A stretch of 64,000 bases of DNA from Aradus depressus (taxonomy: Eukaryota > Arthropoda > Insecta > Hemiptera > Aradidae). Position numbers and translations under genes: made by a program. The notes under the pieces were generated by a model. That model saw only the letters and a program-made list of their open reading frames with translations, searched no databases and was not told the origin of the DNA. The stretch spans positions 27,723,489-27,787,488 of the forward strand of contig OY759224.1 in the NCBI GenBank assembly GCA_963662175.1, read 5' to 3'. Shown here piece after piece: positions 10,089 to 46,857 of the stretch (its first letter is position 1; each line of letters opens with the position of its first letter).

Positions 10089-10435
10089 TGGTTTGGTTTG
10101 GTTTTATGACTCATGCCCGGGCTTTAACAACGAGGTCATATCGCCAACTACCAAAGCGCTCTTTCGTCACTCTGGTGGACATGAGCCCGACTCTACTGTG
10201 GGAGTCCTAAATTTTGCCTACCCTAAATTTTTATTCACCTAGGGTAGGGGTCTTTAACGAGTACCTGACATCGTACAGGCTCGGGACCATCGCTTAATGT
10301 CCCATCCGAAGGACGGCGTGCTTAAGTTTATTTTACCTCCCAGATAAAATAAACTAAGGGCCTCGGTCGGGTTACGAACCCACGACCTTGAGCTCAGAAG
10401 TCAAGCACGCATACCACTGAGCTACCGGCGCCCTC
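10089..10435 (-). mobile_element. SINE1 full length with 14-bp target duplication
   Basis: Reversed full-length SINE1: the tail (GGTTTGGTTTTATGAC) is a decayed (CCTAA)n type and the tRNA-like head ends in CCGGCGCCC. TAATGTAAGTAGAT at 10,075-10,088 is repeated exactly at 10,436-10,449, fixing the insertion boundaries. Confidence 0.95.
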
Positions 10436-10449
10436 TAATGTAAGTAGAT

Positions 10450-11454
10450 GTAAGAAATTAAACCCAATTATTTGTTCTTGTAAATTCTATGCTGTTCATT
10501 TTCCCTGTTAACCCAGTAAAATTATTTAAAAACCTTTGGATTAGATTTAATATTTTTGAAAAATTTAGAAAAACATATGGCATCTCTTTAAGAAACCAAA
10601 TGAAAAGTTTGTTAATTGAATTTTTTTTAAGTATACGTGCACTTTCTTAAAAATTGCACGTCTTGAACTTTTATTAATTTTTTTATTTTGAAAACTACTG
10701 TAGAAATCAAAATTTAGTAAAAAAACGGTATTTCTACAGGAAATGTGATAATTTATTGTTTATATTATTATTATTTTATTTGTTTTTATTTCTTTATTAT
10801 TTATACTTTTATTTTTTTATTTATTTTAACAACATAATTTTCATTATCACACTTTATTCTGAACAATTATTTTCGTATATAGATCATTTTTTTTATTCAG
10901 AACATATTTTATGGACCTCTGCCTAGACTAATTGTAACTAAAATATGTGATCATTGTAAAGGAAACATTATTTACAATAAAGATCAGAAAATAAATTATA
11001 AATACTGATGTCGAGAGTTCTTGCTGAAATGTCTATTTGCTACAGTGAATATTGATGGCCAGTATGAGGTGCTCTGAGGAAGTCACGGGATCTTGAAAAT
11101 GACTGCGGTACTCCCTGGCTGGTCTGAAGTAGGGCCGCATTCTTGGAAGGCCGGGTAACTGTAGACTAGTGATGGGCATCATCGAATGATCAGAATCTAT
11201 TCGATTATTCAGGATTATTCGAGAATTCGATTAAAACGTTTCCACTACCAGTTACGAGTGATGAATAGTCCAGTAACGAATGACGATCTTAAAACGAGTG
11301 ATAGGAGAATCACTCGATAACGTTTATCATATTATTATCACTCGAACCAACAACCACATTCATAGTTTCATAATTTATTCTCACTTCTTTTCAATATCAC
11401 TCGTTTTTAAAAACCTTTACGCTCATTTTATTAATTGTTTTTAATAAAAACTGG
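10450..11454. other. AT-rich spacer
   Basis: Mostly AT-rich sequence. Around 11,172-11,300 lies text like TGATGGGCATCATCGAATGA, similar in style to hAT-element ends, without a matching end. No gene. Confidence 0.35.
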
Positions 11455-11895
11455 GTACTGTGTTATCAGTCTGCGCGTTTTTGACTGAAACGCCTGAATT
11501 CGTTTGATGTTGAATGTTTTTGCTGAACCACATATCTGTGGTCCGTATGTCCATATTGGTCTAAGTAAGTAAGTGTAACAGTTCCGTTTTTGTGTCATGT
11601 CTAATTTTGATCGTCTATTTAGAAGTCCGTAGAGTATTTTGAGTCGACGGTTCGGCGTGTTTCGTGTGAGAGGGTTCCATGTCAGTCCTAGGTATCGTAC
11701 AGTATTAGTTTGAGGGAGGGGCTTGTCGTAGATGAAAACGGGGGGGCATGTTTCTCGTCGAAGTGTAAATGTGATGTGCTGTGAATGAGGCGTGTATGTG
11801 AAGTTCCGCAGCAGCTAAGATGGCGGTGTCATCGGCGTATGTAGCTGTCATTGTGTGGGTGGAGGTGGGCATGTAAAGACCCCCATACATAAACA
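11455..11895 (-). pseudogene. Jockey-type LINE reverse transcriptase fragment
   Basis: The minus strand reads TMTATYADDTAILAA, with the YADD catalytic box of RT. After a frameshift come RYLGLTWNPLTRNTPNRRLK, NCYTYLLRPIWTYGPQICG and SAKTFNIKRIQAFQSKT, the thumb region of Jockey-clade elements. 5' truncated and frameshifted. Confidence 0.85.
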
Positions 11896-11899
11896 ACAG

Positions 11900-13000
11900 A
11901 ACACTTCATAACGATCTTATGATACACAATGTGTTTCACACTTACCACAAAACCCACTTTTTATTTATTATTATTATAATTTTTTTAAATTTATTTATTT
12001 ATTTTTTATTTTTTTTCTGTTCTTGTCCTAATAATTAAGATAACTTTTCGTCCCGACGACCTACCTACCACTGGGTAGCCTTCCTCTCACATGTCATTCA
12101 CAATACAACATATCAATACCTACCATCATAGATGCTGGTTGTTGCACCCTAGCAACAGTTGCATCTTTATAAATAAAATACAGAAAAAAAAAAATCATCA
12201 AAATCGTTCACCGTTTATTTTCTTACAATTTTCTTTTATTTGTCGTTGCAATAAAATACTGAACTCACATTACGGTCCACGGACAAATGATATACATCGA
12301 TGGTAATAACCTCATGTGTGACGTGACCACGCAGTCTTCGTGATGCGTCCTTATTTCCATTAAATGGTTTATCGTTTATGAAGGTATACGAACAAATCCG
12401 TGAACGTGATTACGATTTCAGCATTTTATTTTATCTTAAGGCTTATTATTATTTTCTATAACGAAGTACTCGATTCAATCGATACTATTTTTGTTAATAT
12501 CTACATTGATTTATACATTTAAAAAAATTAATTATAACGAACTACTCGAATCAATCGATACGAGTAGGTATCTACTAGATACTATGAGTAAAGGTATCGA
12601 TACTGGGTGGTATCGATTGAACCCTAATCATTGGCTTCTAAGATATGTTGACTGAATGAATGCTCCTTGATTGACTGAATTTGGAGGAGGAACACGTTCT
12701 ATTTATATGTTCCTCTGGACAAATAACGAACCATCTACCGAGAAAGGATTTGTTAGTACCACCTATCTCCGCTAGGCTGGGTTTAGTTCCACTTGGCCCC
12801 GCTAGACTGCATTACTAGGGGCCAAGTATACTCCATTGCTATTCATCTATACTATATCAATATGTATGTTATAAATACAGAATCTTCTTAAAGAAAAGTG
12901 ATACGTTTACAATATGTAAGAAATATGTTGATAGATTTCATTCATTACAAAAAAAATCAACTGGTGAGGGATGAATTTCTTTATATATTGTAGAACTAGC
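11900..13000. other. AT-rich spacer with TATCGAT-rich stretch
   Basis: At 12,430-12,625 ATCGATAC and CAATCGATAC recur, ending ATCGATTGAACCCTAATC, probably a decayed DNA transposon end. No coding similarity. Confidence 0.35.
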
Positions 13001-13004
13001 AGTA

Positions 13005-13110
13005 ATACCCGGCGTTGCCCGGGGAACTTTGATTTTTGTCCCAATATCTTCTATAACGCTATTCAGTTCCTCGACAGTACATTCATGATGTTATAATTTT
13101 CAATTATTCA
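13005..13110. repeat. Left border of a composite tandem-repeat element
   Basis: Begins ACTAGCAGTAATACCCGGCG and TTGCCCGGGGAACTTTG, a motif seen at ends of dispersed repeats. A diverged relative (TGCCCAGCGTTGCTCG) is at 31,294. It leads directly into the minisatellite. Confidence 0.5.
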
Positions 13111-13169
13111 TACGGAATAAGGCTTATAGTCCTTCAGCTGTTGTAACGCTAGTAAGTTTTTAGGACTCC

Positions 13170-14335
13170 TGGGCACCACAGCTAGTATGCGCCTTTCAAC
13201 GGCGGAAGCCACACCTAGTGAATATTTGGCATCGCTGGACGTCATAGTCAGTGCGTACTTAAGAAAGTTTGTGACCACAGCTAGTATGTGGCTTGCAACG
13301 CTGAGCACCACAGCTAGTACGTAGTTGGGAACGCTGGGCATCACAGCTATTAAGTGACTCGCAACAGCGGACCCCACAGCTAGTACGAAGTTAGGAACGC
13401 TGGGCATCACAGCTATTAAGTGCCTTGCAACAGCGGACCCCACAGCTAGTATGTAGTTAAATACGCTGGGCATTACAGTTAGTAAGTGATTTGCAACAGC
13501 GAACTTCACAGCTAGTACATAGTTAGGAACGCTGGGCACTACAGCTAGTAAATGCCTTGCAACAACGGACCCCACAGCTAGTACGTAGTTAGGAACGCTG
13601 GTCACCACAGCTAGTATGTGCCTCGCAACAGCAGACCCCACAGCTAGTACGAAGTTAGGAACGCTGGGCATCACAGCTATTAAGTGCCTTGCAACAGCGG
13701 ACCCCACAGCTAGTACGTAGTTAAATACACTGGGCATTACAGTTAGTAAGTGCTTTGCAACAGCGAACTTCACAGCTAGTACATAGTTAGGAACGCTGGG
13801 CACTACAGCTAGTAAATGCCTTGCAACAACGGACCCCACAGCCAGTACGATATTAGGAACCCTGGGCATCACAGCTAGTATGCTTTTGCAACGACGGACC
13901 CCACAGCTAGTACGTTTTTAGGAACGCTGGGCCCTACAGGTAGTAGGTGCCTTGCAACTGCGGACCCCACAGATAGTATGTAGTTAGAACCACAGGGCAT
14001 CACAGCTAGTATGAGTTTTGCAACGGTGGACCCCACAGCTAGTACCTACGTAGTTAAATACGCTGGGTCACACTGCTAGCGCCTTGCAACAGCAGACCCC
14101 ACAGCTAGTACGTAATTAGGAACGCTGGGCATCACAGCTAGTAAATGTCTTGTAGGTGCCTTGCAACAGCGAACCCCACAGCCAGTACATAGTTAGGAAC
14201 GCTGGGGCTGAGCACTACAGCTAGTAAGTGCCTTGCAACAGCGGACCCCATAGCTAGTACGATATTAGGAACGCTGGACATCACAGCTAGTAAATGTCTT
14301 GCAACAGTGAACCCCACAGCAAATACATAGTTACT
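13170..14335. repeat. 66-bp minisatellite with 264-bp higher-order period
   Basis: The unit is two related ~33-bp halves, each starting CACAGCTA, one with GGAACGCTGGGCAT and one with CTTGCAACAGCGGACCC. Identical variants recur every 264 bp (four units; for example 13,501 and 13,765). Because 66 is divisible by 3, minus-strand frames stay open (254 codons at 13,108-13,872, repeating VPNYVLAVGSAVARHLLAV). That is a by-product of the repeat, not a supported protein. Confidence 0.9.
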
Positions 14336-14339
14336 ACTA

Positions 14340-15640
14340 CTACTACATGTGAAATTCATGACAATCCGATTCATGACAATACGATCAACCGTTAATGAGC
14401 TAGCTCTATATTTATACTTAGTCCCCCCCCCCCCCCCCCTTCAACCCCGCCACCCGTTCAAAACTTGGGGACGCCACACACCTTATTTTTCTATTTGGCC
14501 TTCAGGAATAATATATGCGAAATGTCGTGACAATACGACCAACCGTTAATGAGCTAACTCTATATGTATATTTAGCCCCCCCCCCACAACCCTCCTTCCT
14601 GTTCAAAATTTTGGGTCGTCACACACCTAATATTTCTATTTGACCTTTAGGAATATTACATGTGAAATTTCATGACGATTCGCCCATTAGTTAATGAGTT
14701 AGCTCTATATTTATACTTAGGCCCCCCCACTACCCCCCCTCCCGTAAAAACTTTTGAGCCGTCACACCGCCTATTTTTTTATTTGGTCTTCAGGAATAAT
14801 ACATGTGAAACTTCGTGACAATCCGACCAACCGTTAAAGAGTTAGCTCTATATTTATACTTAGGCCCCCCCACAACCCCCCTCCCGTTCAAAACTTTGGG
14901 ACGCCACACACCTTTTTTTGCTATTTGGCTTTTAAAAATACTACATGTGAAATTTCATGACGATTCGCCCATTAGTTAATGAGTTAGCTCTATATTTATA
15001 CTTAGGCCCCCCCACATCCCCCCCTCCCGTTCAAAACTTTGGGACGCCACACACCTTATTTTTCTATTTGGCCTTCAGGAATACTCCATGTGAAATTTCG
15101 TGACAATCCGACCAACCGTTAAAGAATTAGCTCTATATTTATACTTAGGCCCCCCCACAACCCCCCCTCCCGTTCAAAACTTTGGGACGCCACACACCTT
15201 TTTTTCCTATTTGGCTTTTAAAAATATTACGTGAAATTTTATGACGATTCGCCCATTAGTTAATGAGTTAGCTCTATATTTATACTTAGGCCCCCCCACA
15301 ACCCCCCCTCCCGTTCAAAACTTTGGGACGCCACACACCTTTTTTTCTTGTTTGGCTTTTAAAAAGACTACGTGTGAAATTTCATGACAATTCGACCATT
15401 AGTTAATGTGTTAGCACTATTTATATACTTAGGCCCCCTTACAACCCCCCCTCCCGATCAAAATTTTGGGACGCCACACACCTTTTTTTCCTATTTGGCT
15501 TTTAAAAATACTACATGTGAAATTTCATGACGATTCGCCCATTAGTTAATGAGTTAGCTCTATATTTATACTTAGGCCCCCCAACAAACCCACAAATTTT
15601 GGGACGTCACATAGCCTAATATTCAATCGGGCTCAAAAGA
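14340..15640. repeat. ~142-bp tandem array, about nine copies
   Basis: Each unit has GTGAAATTTCATGAC, TTAATGAGTTAGCTCTATAT, a 7-20-base C run and GGGACGCCACACACC, and starts about every 142 bp (14,397; 14,552; 14,696; 14,840; 14,982; 15,127 and so on). Copies alternate between ATCCGACCAACCGTT and TTCGCCCATTAGTT forms. Confidence 0.9.
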
Positions 15641-16076
15641 ATGCTACATGGGCAGTTTCATAAAAATCCGTCCAGCGGTTTGGGCGTGATGCTGGAACAA
15701 ACATACATACATACAATCAGTAACAAAAATTTTCGGACAATTTATAATTTTGTTTTTCTTTTGCAGTTACACATAGTTATATGGCAAAATATTTAATTCA
15801 AGCAAAGTTTTAAATTTCGAGATCATCAATCATTTCAAAACGCCGTAAAACAATTAATTAAACATTTACAGCTAATAGGAAATTTTGCATTAATCATTGA
15901 AGACAAGAAATTCACGTAACAAAATTTTCTGGACACCTGTTGTTTGTTTTGTAAACAAATGCGACTCTGATCATGATCTTTAATCCCTTCTCAACCAACC
16001 GCTAATACCGAACAAATAAAATGTGTTTATATCCTATTACTGCATTCAGTAGTTATTTGTATTTCCTGCTGTCAAG

Positions 16077-16439
16077 ATGGGTCGAACATCTTTTGAAGTT
16101 CAACAGATAATAATTTTTAATTATGAAAAAGGATTAAGTGTCCGCAAAATCGGTGGTATGGTAGGCCGAAGTAAAAGCACCGTAGCCGATGTAATTCGAA
16201 GGTATAAGCACGAGGATCGGATAGATTTGAAATCTTCCTCTGGCCGTCCAAGAGTATTAAACGACCGAGAAAGGTGTAGCGTTGTCCGGAAAATTAAAAA
16301 CAAGCCCTCGAGGAGTGCACCTCAGATCGTCGCCGAGGTATACAGAGAAACGGGAAAGAAAGTTCACCCACAAAATGTTCGAAGAATTCTAAAAGAAGCA
16401 GGATATAATGGGAGAGTACCAAAAACCGTTTGTGAGTGA
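16077..16439 (+). pseudogene. Tc1-like transposase, N-terminal DNA-binding part
   Basis: An open frame of 120 codons. The first ~50 residues form an HTH (EKGLSVRKIGGMVGRSKSTV), followed by a GRP linker (SSGRPRVLNDRE) and a second HTH (SAPQIVAEVY…VHPQNVRRILKEAGY), the paired DNA-binding domain of Tc1 transposases. It ends early at TGA; the segment with the first catalytic Asp is missing. Confidence 0.9.
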
Positions 16440-16517
16440 AAAAAATATAAAAAAAAGATTGAGCTTCGCAAAAGAGTTCCAGAATCATTCAGAAATTTTT
16501 GGAGTAATGTCATTCAT

Positions 16518-16602
16518 CTGCGAGGTAAAATAAACTTAAGCACTCCGTCCTTCGGATGGGATGTTAAGCGATGGTCATGAGCCTGTACGATGCCAGGTCA
16601 AA
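16518..16602 (+). repeat. SINE1 middle fragment inside Tc1
   Basis: GAGGTAAAATAAACTTAAGC and CGATGGTCATGAGCCTGTAC, the SINE1 body without head or tail, within the foreign insert that separates the two transposase parts. Confidence 0.8.
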
Positions 16603-17092
16603 GCGTTTGAGCTCTCACATAAACACACGCATGCAATTGATCTCTGATGTTCACACGATTACAAAATTTTTAGTACATACTATTATGTATACATATATTA
16701 TATGTATAGGGAAGTAAACAAAAGTAAAGTAATAGTATATGTATACATATATTACATGGAAGTAAACGGACATGATCTGGAAACATTTATTTGTCGAAAT
16801 ATCGGAGAAAAAACGTTTAAATTAGAAAAATTGGGTACTTAGTTTCTTTAGAGGGAAGGTGGAGGGGATAGATAAGGGGGAAGGGACGGTTTCTGCCGAG
16901 GGTCAGCGCTGCTGTCGCTCTCTTCCAACGTCATATCACAAAAATCTAGTTTTCTGACATTACATGACCTGAGATTTCTTTTTATGTTGTGAAGAGTTAC
17001 AAGATACAAGAATATTTTATTATTGCGGTTTGTTCTATCGCAAGCAAATACTTTTGAATGTAAGTTTAATATATTTAGTCCCGACAGTCGCG

Positions 17093-17620
17093 ACAAAATT
17101 TGGAGAAGGCGTAATGAGGAGCTAAATCCAAAAAATTTAAAACCAATAGTAAAACATGGGGGTGGCTCAGTGATGGTGTGGGGGTGTATGGCGTCTAGTG
17201 GAATTGGTGAACTGGTTTTCATTGAAACCACCATGACTGGAAAAGTTTATGCCGAATTACTATGAAGCAATTTGAAAAAGAGTGCTGAAAAACTTGGGAT
17301 TTTACGGACTTTTCATTTTTACCAAGACAACGATCCGAAACACACCTGTGAATTGGTACGTACTTGGCTTTTGTATAACTGCCCTAAAGTTATGAAACCC
17401 CCCCCAATCGCCCGATCTCAACCCAATTGAACACGTATGGGGTGAGCTCGACAGGAAAATTCGATTAACACCCATTGCTTCAAAAAACGAATTGAAACAA
17501 AAGTTATTAGAAGAGTGGGGTAAAATATCTCCAAATTTCACCAAAAAATTAGTTTCATCATCAATGCCGAATCGAATGAAAGATGTTATTACACAAAAAG
17601 GGTACCCAACCAAATATTAA
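17093..17620 (+). pseudogene. Tc1-like transposase, catalytic C-terminal part
   Basis: Reads KHGGGSVMVWGCMASSG, FHFYQDNDPKHT (second Asp) and NPIEHVWGELDRKI (the Glu of DD34E), ending KGYPTKY at a stop near 17,620. An in-frame stop near 17,263 and a frameshift in a C run near 17,400 break it. Confidence 0.9.
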
Positions 17621-17928
17621 TTAACATTATGGTTTTTGAATTTGTGAAATCGTAAAAAAAACATTGAATTTATTTATAGTTGTTTACATTTTTGTCCGAA
17701 AATTTTTGTTACCTACATTACTTGTTATAAAATTTATTAAATTAAAATATTTATTTGTTCTAATCAAAGCTGTTTTTCCTTTATCCTAACCCACTTTTGA
17801 ATTCTTATTCTTGATTGAAAAATGGCTTTAATTATTTTTTTAAATTATTTTTTATTACTTGTGCATTTTATTATTATAATTTTTTATTGAAAAATCAAAC
17901 AGTCCGAACATTTTTGTTACTGACTGTA

Positions 17929-17975
17929 CATACATACAAACAAACCCCGTTTCAGCTTTATTAATATAGATTGTT
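17929..17975. repeat. Right border of the composite tandem-repeat element
   Basis: CATACATACAAACAAACCCC, then GTTTCAGCTTTATTAATATA, the continuation of the element into which Tc1 inserted (left piece ends at 15,713). Confidence 0.6.
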
Positions 17976-18082
17976 TCAAACGCATCGACATTTTTATTTC
18001 TCATAAATTCATTTCTCATTTTCCAAAAATTCACATACGTATTTGCACAGACTTCTTTTTAGTAATAGTTCCAATCTAGAAT

Positions 18083-18084
<2 letters not shown>

Positions 18085-18134
<50 letters not shown>
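18085..18134. repeat. 50-bp poly(T) run
   Basis: Uninterrupted T from 18,085 to 18,134, possibly an old retroposon tail. Its length is uncertain in any assembly. Confidence 0.9.
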
Positions 18135-18136
<2 letters not shown>

Positions 18137-18319
18137 CCTATTTGCAATTTATATACAATATATACATAATAAGCAAATATGTGGTAAAAGAAAAATATAA
18201 CGTCACTTGATGGGAGAAGCCAGCCAGCGCTGACACTATACATATATTCTCAAATACTCAACTAGTTTCGCCGTGTTAAGGCATTATCAAGAGTCACTTA
18301 CAAAACAAATCAAATGTTG

Positions 18320-18662
18320 AGCGCCAGTAGCTCAGTGGTATGCGTGCTTATCTTCTGAACTCTAGAACATGGGTTCGAAACTCGACCGAGGCCCTTAGTT
18401 TATTTTATCTGGGAGGTAAAGTAAACTTAAGCACGCCGTCCTTCTTATGGGACGTTAAGCGATGGTCCCGAGCTTGTACGATGTCAGGTACTCGTTAAAG
18501 ACCCCTGCCCTAGGTGAATAAAAATTTAGGGTAGGCAAAATTTAGGACTCCCACAGTAGAGTCAGGCTCATGTCCACCAGAGTGACGAAAGAGCGCTCTG
18601 GTAGTAGGCGATATGACCTCGAAGTTAAAGCCCGGGCATGAGTCATAAAACCTAAACCTAAA
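18320..18662 (+). mobile_element. SINE1 full length
   Basis: Head with A box TAGCTCAGTGGTATGCG and B box GGTTCGAAACTCG, full body, and tail AAACCTAAACCTAAAACC, a slightly decayed (CCTAA)n. Confidence 0.92.
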
Positions 18663-19068
18663 ACCTTTATTAAATCATAAAAAGTTATATTTCTACATCA
18701 ATTAATATTTTACTATACTGATATATATTTAATCGATTTAAAAGCACTGCTCTATATTTCCTAAGCTTATTGTCAACCCTATAAGAAAGTTTTGTTCAGC
18801 TCTGAAATTCTCATATTAAATATTTACAAATTTTGTAAGTAGGTGTTGAAAATAAAAATTAAAATCGATTACAAAAAGGAACCTTTTGGAGGTTTTACGA
18901 AATCTAACCTGTACTGATTACCTTCGTTGTTTGTCAACATACATTTTTTGTCATCTCTTCTAAAATGTACTTGTTAAAATTGTTTGGTTTTTCTGTAAAT
19001 GTGCAAATGGATATTATTTTAATGTGCAGCAGTATTTGTAACATGTAACAAGATTTACTTTTTCAAGA

Positions 19069-44714
<25,646 letters not shown>

Positions 44715-45350
44715 GGGTTGGAGTCATTCTGCCCAGTCGAGGATCTGCTTCATTAGACTGTCAACAGACACTGGCGTAGCTACAACCCGGCCCCTCCTCC
44801 CGAGAGTAGAGGACGGTGTACCGGGTGGTGAACTAAAGGGCCGGAGAACACTCCCCTCCCCCTGGTCGTCAATCCAACGGGCAGGGTTTACCATAATGTC
44901 TGGAGGACCCGTAAAGGGCTCTAAGAAAAATAAATAATAAAAATGAGATGTTGAAACCAGGATCTGACACAATATTCTAAGGATGGTTTGAGCTTTAGTA
45001 TTGGTCGATCTTGAGAATGTGGCATTTTCGAATTAGGAGAAACAATCGCTGGGTAAAAAAAAACTCAAGCGCGACTCCCCGCCCCCATAATGGGTTCCAT
45101 AGGAAATAAAATAATTGAAAACATGATCAGTTGTTACAGTGCCAAAATTTGTTTAACTGTACCTTATATAAATGATCCAGAAAAATTGTTATAACATAAA
45201 GAATGTGATATCTCGTAAATTGTATGAGATACTATACTATATTGTATTTGTCAGTTCTATTTTTATTTATTTTTTCTATTAGGCGCATGGATTTCATAGG
45301 CCATTAGCGCCAGCACATATTATTATAGTACACCTAGTTTGAAATTTGAA
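44715..45350 (+). other. Probable 3' UTR of the KAT7-like gene
   Basis: No coding similarity follows the stop codon. An AATAAA hexamer lies at 44,929-44,934 and further AATAAA-like signals occur near 45,105. Which one is used cannot be told from sequence alone. Confidence 0.45.
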
Positions 45351-45825
45351 AATTTTAATAAAAAAATGAACAAAATAAAATGCTCATTTATATTTCTATA
45401 TACTTTTGCACAAATACATTGAATTTTGAACAAATGTTTCTTAATAATTAAGAATGTATTGATCAAAACTGTACCTAGGTATTTGTGTGATTTTAAATTC
45501 GCCATTTTCTCATATTTTTTTATTTTTACTTATAATATCTAATGTTGTATATTATGTAATTACTCATTAATTGTTAATTGTTTTAATATATTTAAGATTT
45601 TAGGTAAAATACTGCCGAAAGTACATATTTTATCATACTTTTCAGTTAATTTCTGATAGAAATCTTTGTATTATTTTGGTATGTTTGTACCAGTTTTGGG
45701 AAAAAACATTGAAGAAAACTGTATAACTTGTGAAAACTGTTCGTTTGTGTACAAACATGAAGATGTGTTCCTTCCGAAGTGTTATCACGTTCTCAAAACG
45801 TTAATGTCTTCAAACTGGAATTTGA
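45351..45825. other. AT-rich spacer
   Basis: Open frames under 91 codons only. 45,663-45,830 reads MYYFGMFVPVLGKNIEENCI and runs into a SINE; no similarity recognised. Confidence 0.35.
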
Positions 45826-46112
45826 AGGCGTGCTTGCCTTCTGAGCTCAAGGTAGTGGGTTCGAAACTCGGCCTTAGTTTATTTTATCTGGGAGGTAAAA
45901 TAAACTTAAGCACACAGTCCTTCACATGGGAACGTTAAGCGATGGTCCCGAGCCTGTACGATGTCAGGTACTCGTTAAAGACCCCTGCCCTAAGTGAATA
46001 AAAATTTAGGACTCCCACAGTAGAGTCAGGCTCTTGTCCACCAGAGTGACCAAAGAACGCTCTGGTAGTAGGCGATATGACCTCGTACTTGAAGCCCGGG
46101 AGTCATAAAACC
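45826..46112 (+). repeat. SINE1 lacking its first ~25 bp
   Basis: Starts GCGTGCTTGCCTTCTGAGCT, B box GGTTCGAAACTC, then the body with a small gap; ends AGTCATAAAACCTAATAG. Confidence 0.88.
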
Positions 46113-46144
46113 TAATAGTTTATATTAGATTGATTTATAATTCA

Positions 46145-46350
46145 GTTAGTTATTGTGACTTATGTCCGGGCTTTAACTACGAGGTTATATGGCTTACTAC
46201 CAGAGCAACGAAAGAGCGCTCTGGTAGACATGAGCCTGGCTCTAATGTGGGAACTTAACGTCCCATTCGAAGGACGGCGTGCCTCGGCCGGGTTTCGAAC
46301 CTCTTATCTTGAGCCCAGTAGACAAGCAAGCTAACTCTGAGCTACCGGCG
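46145..46350 (-). repeat. SINE1 reversed, rearranged
   Basis: Tail-to-tail with the previous copy. Body partly inverted near 46,200 (CAACGAAAGAGCGCTCTGGT); the head ends GAGCTACCGGC, where a TIR element has inserted. Confidence 0.8.
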
Positions 46351-46857
46351 CACAGTGTGAAATTTATGAGTTTTGATTTTCAAAGTCGAACCCCGCTCAA
46401 TTTTTGATCAATTTGGATGAAACTAGGTGCAAAATATTTGTGAAAGCTGGCTTTTTATCAGGTAATTGCGGGTTTCACAATCAAGGTATTATATGCCAAT
46501 TGACAGCTGCCAAAACCCCGCGAAAATTTTAATTTTTTTTTGTCTAAGTTTTTGTTAACGGATTTTTACAACTTAACTGAATGTATTTTGGGTCGCTGAT
46601 AACGAATTCAATACTTATTTTAGCCAAAAGTGGTCCTAATGTTGTCATTTTGGCCTAAAGTGGTCCAAGTTTAGTATATTGGCTATTTTTGCCACTTTTC
46701 GTGGTTTTAAGGGATTCATTGATTGTGAAACCCGCAGTTACCTGATAAAAAGCCAGCTTTCACAAATATTTTGCACCTAGTTTCATCCAATTTGATCACA
46801 AATTGAGCGGGGGCTTGAATTTTGAAAATCAAAACTCATAAATTTCACACTGTGCGA
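46351..46857. mobile_element. ~505-bp TIR element inserted in a SINE1 head
   Basis: Left end CACAGTGTGAAATTTATGAG and right end CTCATAAATTTCACACTGTG extend into near-perfect inverted repeats of about 135 bp (GCAAAATATTTGTGAAAGCT / AGCTTTCACAAATATTTTGC). The unmatched middle has CAAAAGTGGTCCTAATG. The SINE1 head resumes after it as GACGCCCTC. Superfamily unknown. Confidence 0.9.

Larger units (their letters stand above)
15714..17926 (+). mobile_element. Defective Tc1-like transposon (2213 bp)
   Basis: Inverted ends (CAATCAGTAACAAAAATTTT at left; the right end reversed is CAGTCAGTAACAAAAATGTT) sit exactly between TA dinucleotides at 15,712-15,713 and 17,927-17,928. It carries a broken DD34E transposase in two parts, a foreign insert in the middle that includes a SINE1 scrap, and a frameshift. 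It landed in the ACATACATACATA tail of the surrounding tandem-repeat element. Cannot encode an active enzyme. Confidence 0.93.

Noticed and set aside
13170..15640. CRISPR-like array
   Set aside because: Direct tandem units without unique spacers, in a eukaryotic setting.
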